From: Clostridia bacterium
GTDB lineage: Bacteria; Bacillota; Clostridia; Oscillospirales; Acutalibacteraceae
Assembly (NCBI GenBank): GCA_017380575.1
Contig: JAFODS010000001.1
Span: forward strand, 96,713 to 131,359
Direction: 5' to 3'
Length of the DNA: 34,647 nucleotides
Below the pieces are notes generated by a model. That model saw only the letters and a program-made list of their open reading frames with translations, ran no database searches and was not told the origin of the DNA. The first letter of the stretch is position 1. Each line of letters begins with the position of its first letter. Both the position numbers and the translations under genes were made by a program. Below are positions 31,236-34,647 of this stretch, piece by piece.

Positions 31236-33074
31236 ATGCAGCAGAAGAAAACCAAGCAGAAACCTTTCTCCGCCATGCTGGCGCTGATCGGCGAGAACTG
31301 GCCCAGCTATGTGGGCGCCATGATCGCCACGGTGCTGATCGTCATCATCGGCTTTATCACGCCCCTGGTGCTGGCGGAAACCATCGACTTCGTGCTGGAC
31401 ACGAAGCCCTCGACCCTCCCGGATTTTGTCCTTGCGCCCATTGAAAAGCTGGGCGGACGTGACTTCCTGCGCGCCAATCTGTGGGTGATGGGCCTTGCGC
31501 TGATCATCCTCAACGTGGTCAACGGCGTATTCACCTACGTGAAGGGCCGGCTGTCCGCGGTGGCGAGCGAAAACATTTCCCAAAGCCTGCGCGAGCGCCT
31601 CTACGCGCATCTGCAGCGGCTGCCCTTCGCCTACCACGTCAAGGCGGAGACCGGCGACCTCATCCAGCGCTGCACCTCCGACGTGGATACCATCCGCCGC
31701 TTCCTCTCTGTCCAGGTGATGGAGGTGGTCAATTCGGTGCTGATGATCGTGATCGCGCTGGTCATCCTGCTCCAGAAAAATGCGCAGATCACGCTGATTT
31801 CCATGGTCCTCGTGCCGCCGCTGTTCATCTTCGCCACCTGGTTCTTCAAGATGGTGCACAAGTCCTTCAAGGAAGCGGACGAGTGCGAGGGCAAGATGTC
31901 CGCCGCGCTGCAGGAGAACCTCTCCGGCGTGCGCGTGGTGCGGGCCTTCGGTCAGCAGCAACGAGAGGTGGAGAAGTTCGACGAGAAGAACGCCACCCTC
32001 CGCAAGCGCTGGCTGAAGCTGAATGTGCTCAGCGCCATTTACTGGTCCGGCGGCGACGCCATGTCCATGCTTCAAAGTCTGATCACACTGCTGGTGTGCA
32101 TCGTCTTTGCGGTGCGCGGCGACATCACCGCGGGTGAGCTGATCATCTTCACCAGCTACATTGGCATGCTGCTGTGGCCGGTGCGCTCTCTGGGCCGCAC
32201 GCTGAGCGATGCGGGCAAGTCGATGGTCTCCATGGGCCGCATCCAGGAGATCCTCCATGCCGAGCCCGAACCCGACGAGCCCGACGCCGTCAAGCCCGAC
32301 CTGCACGGCGATATCGTCTTTGACCACGTGTCCTTCGCCTACCCGGACGACGGCGTGCCCGTCCTCAAGGACGTGAGCTTCACCATCCCGGCAGGCTCCA
32401 CAGCGGCCGTCCTGGGCGGCACGGGCAGCGGCAAGTCCACCATGATGTACCTGCTCCAGCGGCTGTACGAACCGACTGCCGGTCGGATCACCATCGGCGG
32501 CGTGGACATCAAGACCATCGACCGCAGCCATCTGCGCAGCCATGTGGGCCTGATCCTGCAGGAGCCCTTCCTGTATTCCAAGACCATTTATGAGAACGTG
32601 GGCATTATCGGCAGCCGCGACGACAAGGACATCCATCATGCCGCGGACGTGGCTCGCGCCTCGGGCTTTATCGCCAAGGCGGACAAGGGCTGGGAGACCC
32701 TTGTCGGCGAGCGCGGCGTGACCCTCTCCGGCGGTCAGAAGCAGCGCATTGCCATCGCCCGCACGCTGCTCAAGGACAACCACGTCCTGATCTTCGACGA
32801 CTCCCTCTCCGCTGTGGACACCGAGACCGACGCGCAGATCCGCGCCGCCCTCAAGGGGGAGAAGTCCGGCGTGACTACGCTGATCATCTCCCACCGCGTG
32901 ACGACTCTTCCCCAGGCGGACATGATCCTCGTGCTGGAGGACGGCCGCATCAGCCAGCAGGGCACTCATGAGGAACTCTGCCGGCAGGAAGGCCTGTACG
33001 CCCGCATCAACGCCATTCAGAATACCCTTGAAGAAGAGCTGAACCACGCCATTGCGGCGGAAAATGCTCAGTAA
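31236..33074 (+). CDS. ABC exporter half, degenerate-site subunit (BmrC/TM287-like)
   Basis: 612 residues: a six-span membrane domain (about 1-330) fused to an ATPase domain. Walker A GGTGSGKST has Lys400, the signature LSGGQ is canonical at 497-501, and H-loop His553 is present. In the Walker B region LIFDDS the catalytic Glu is replaced by Asp522, as in the non-catalytic half of heterodimeric exporters. AAGGAG lies upstream. The partner gene starts 29 bases downstream. Probable role: multidrug or peptide export; the substrate is unknown. A 614-codon antisense frame is only a codon-bias mirror. Confidence 0.92.
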   Translation: MQQKKTKQKPFSAMLALIGENWPSYVGAMIATVLIVIIGFITPLVLAETIDFVLDTKPSTLPDFVLAPIEKLGGRDFLRANLWVMGLALIILNVVNGVFTYVKGRLSAVASENISQSLRERLYAHLQRLPFAYHVKAETGDLIQRCTSDVDTIRRFLSVQVMEVVNSVLMIVIALVILLQKNAQITLISMVLVPPLFIFATWFFKMVHKSFKEADECEGKMSAALQENLSGVRVVRAFGQQQREVEKFDEKNATLRKRWLKLNVLSAIYWSGGDAMSMLQSLITLLVCIVFAVRGDITAGELIIFTSYIGMLLWPVRSLGRTLSDAGKSMVSMGRIQEILHAEPEPDEPDAVKPDLHGDIVFDHVSFAYPDDGVPVLKDVSFTIPAGSTAAVLGGTGSGKSTMMYLLQRLYEPTAGRITIGGVDIKTIDRSHLRSHVGLILQEPFLYSKTIYENVGIIGSRDDKDIHHAADVARASGFIAKADKGWETLVGERGVTLSGGQKQRIAIARTLLKDNHVLIFDDSLSAVDTETDAQIRAALKGEKSGVTTLIISHRVTTLPQADMILVLEDGRISQQGTHEELCRQEGLYARINAIQNTLEEELNHAIAAENAQ

Positions 33075-33103
33075 TTCCCGACCTGCAAAGAAGGTGAAAA
33101 TAT

Positions 33104-34647
33104 ATGCAGTCCTTTCAGGAAGAAGATTATACCAAACGGTTTGACCTGTCCCTGTGGAAGAAGATTATCCGTCTGGCCAAGCCCTACCACAAGAACCTGC
33201 TGCTGACGATGATGTACATGGCCATCTGCGCCGTGATGGACGTGGTCTGGCCCCGGATGACCGGCATCGCCATGGATACCTTTATCAAGGACGGCAACAC
33301 GCAGGGCCTTGTGTGGTTCGCTGTGGCCTGCCTTGGCATCGCGGTGGTGCAGGTGTTTGCGATCTACAAATTCCAGATTCACAGCGGCAAGGTGGAGACC
33401 GGCACCTGCTACACCATCCGCAAGATGGGCTTCCAGAAGCTCCAGGAGCTGCCCTTTTCCTACTATGACCGCATGCCCGTGGGTTACCTGATGTCCCGAC
33501 TCACCAACGACACCCAGCGCCTGGGCGATACCATCGGCTGGTCCATCCTGGATCTGTGCTGGGGCGCGGTGTTCCTGGTTTCCTGCACGGTGCAGATGCT
33601 GCTGCTCAACTGGCAGCTGACGCTGATCCTCCTTCTGGTGCTGCCGCCGCTGGCTGTGATCTCGTGGAAGTTCCAGAAGGGCATCCTTGAATCCTACCGC
33701 CAGGTGCGCAAGCGCAATTCTCAGATCACCGCCGGCTTCAACGAGGGCATCAACGGCGCCAAAACCACCAAGACCCTTGTGCGCGAGGAGCTGAACATTG
33801 AGGAATTCAACGCCGTTTCCGCCGACATGAAGAAGGCTTCTGTCCGCGCGGCGACACTGAGCGCGCTGTTCCTGCCCATCGTGGTGTCCATCGGCTCCAT
33901 CGGTACCGCCTGGGCGCTGTGGCAGGGCGGTTCCTCCATCATCAACGGCGTGGAGATCATGGGCACGGTGATGACCATCGGCACCCTGCAGGTGTTCGTG
34001 AACTACACCGTTTCCTTCTTCCAGCCCGTGCGTGACATTGCCCGCATTTTTGCTGAAATGCAGTCTGCCCAGGCGGCGGCGGAACGCGTCGTGTCCCTGC
34101 TGGAGACCGAGCCGGATATCGTTGACAGCCCTGAGGTGGAGGCCGTCTTTGGCGACAACTTCCATCCCAAGCGCGAGAACTGGCCCGCCCTCATCGGCGA
34201 CATCGACTTTGAGGACGTGACTTTCCGCTACAAGGATGGCGAGCAGGTGCTGGAGAACTTCAACCTCCACGTTGACCACGGCCAGACCATCGCCCTGGTG
34301 GGTGAGACCGGCTCCGGCAAGTCCACCATCGTCAACCTGATCTGCCGATTCTACGAACCGACATCCGGTCGGATTTTGATCGACGGCGCGGATTATCGCA
34401 CCCGCAGCCAGCTGTGGCTCCAGTCCAACCTGGGCTATGTGCTGCAGTCGCCCCACCTGTTCTCCGGCACGGTGGCGGACAACATCCGCTACGGTCGTCC
34501 GGATGCCACTGACGAGGAAGTGCAGACGGCTGCCCGCATGGTCGGCGCGGAGGACTTCATCCTCGCCATGAAGGACGGCTTTGACGCCAATGTCGGCGAG
34601 GGCGGCAACCGCCTCTCCACCGGCCAGAAGCAGCTGGTCTCCTTCGC
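33104..34647 (+). CDS. ABC exporter half, probable catalytic-site subunit (cut by window end)
   Basis: The first 514 codons are visible from ATG 33104 (MQSFQEEDYTKRFDLSLWK). Six membrane spans lie within about 20-330, followed by the ATPase domain with Walker A GETGSGKST (Lys406) and signature LSTGQ at 504-508 in place of LSGGQ. A non-canonical signature in one half, complementing the Asp-for-Glu change in the other, is the rule for BmrCD or TM287/288 heterodimers. The Walker B residues lie beyond the edge and cannot be tested. The acidic N-terminal extension before the first span is common in BmrD-type halves. Confidence 0.9.
   Translation, partial: MQSFQEEDYTKRFDLSLWKKIIRLAKPYHKNLLLTMMYMAICAVMDVVWPRMTGIAMDTFIKDGNTQGLVWFAVACLGIAVVQVFAIYKFQIHSGKVETGTCYTIRKMGFQKLQELPFSYYDRMPVGYLMSRLTNDTQRLGDTIGWSILDLCWGAVFLVSCTVQMLLLNWQLTLILLLVLPPLAVISWKFQKGILESYRQVRKRNSQITAGFNEGINGAKTTKTLVREELNIEEFNAVSADMKKASVRAATLSALFLPIVVSIGSIGTAWALWQGGSSIINGVEIMGTVMTIGTLQVFVNYTVSFFQPVRDIARIFAEMQSAQAAAERVVSLLETEPDIVDSPEVEAVFGDNFHPKRENWPALIGDIDFEDVTFRYKDGEQVLENFNLHVDHGQTIALVGETGSGKSTIVNLICRFYEPTSGRILIDGADYRTRSQLWLQSNLGYVLQSPHLFSGTVADNIRYGRPDATDEEVQTAARMVGAEDFILAMKDGFDANVGEGGNRLSTGQKQLVSF

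Noticed and set aside
31203-33047. 614-codon open frame antisense to the first ABC gene
   Set aside because: It mirrors a GC-rich gene with G/C third positions, is full of His/Asp/Glu-rich low-complexity sequence, and has no homology. The same applies to 33068-34456 on the minus strand.

Overview
The first ~29.6 kb looks like a chromosome segment of a low-to-mid GC anaerobic Firmicute, most likely a gut Clostridium-type bacterium (Oscillospiraceae/Ruminococcaceae-like). This is inferred from strong GGAGG ribosome sites, TTGACA/TATAAT promoters 17 bp apart, a THF riboswitch in front of an ECF folate S-component, an L10 leader, C+ (zinc) forms of L33 and S18, a paired TIGR03960/TIGR03936 radical-SAM unit, and a Prok-RING/DUF2628 membrane protein. 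No 16S gene is present, so no species can be named.

Layout. 1-5.5 kb (minus strand): signal peptidase I, L19, the radical-SAM pair and a COG2509 FAD oxidoreductase. 5.6-9.5 kb (plus): the transcription/translation block rpmG-secE-nusG-rplK-rplA, then rplJ-rplL behind its own promoter and L10 leader with attenuator. 9.5-14 kb (minus): trmO, a lipoprotein, rfbB, a membrane protein and an AGCS amino-acid symporter. 14-14.9 kb: a DUF559 (Vsr-like) endonuclease gene enclosed by four related palindromic repeats. 14.9-16 kb (minus): rpsF-ssb-rpsR. 16.2-20.3 kb (plus): a fucO-like Fe-alcohol dehydrogenase, two glycosyltransferases, a THF riboswitch and folT. 20.3-22.2 kb (minus): a RING/DUF2628 gene and galU. 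22.4-24.7 kb (plus): prfB, a cyclase-family hydrolase and a polyprenyl-phosphate sugar transferase. 24.8-29.5 kb: a VanY-like D,D-carboxypeptidase (minus), then a membrane M28 peptidase, a lipoprotein and a GPH-type symporter (plus). Cell-surface glycan functions (rfbB, galU, GT4, GT2, sugar transferase, carboxypeptidase) recur but are scattered, not in one cluster.

At about 29,880 the sequence changes character. A 239-bp element made of inverted palindromic repeats, bounded by a perfect 19-bp inverted repeat, ends exactly where a GC-richer, G/C-third-position coding style starts. The first gene beyond it (SPOCS/DUF3794 plus LysM) has no start or ribosome site and appears cut at its N-terminus. 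Beyond it is a promoter with two operator-like palindromes, a 22-codon leader peptide, a Rho-independent attenuator and two half-size ABC exporters with asymmetric ATP sites (a BmrC/BmrD-like heterodimer), the second running off the window. The junction is either a metagenome assembly chimera at a shared repeat or a recent transfer; the sequence alone favours the former but does not prove it.

The most rewarding items are the DUF559 gene with its palindromic repeat family, the leader-peptide/attenuator unit before the ABC pair, the shared hairpin with a 23S-like GTGGGAGG before both rplK and rplA, and the Thr/Ala-rich extracytoplasmic tail on SecE.
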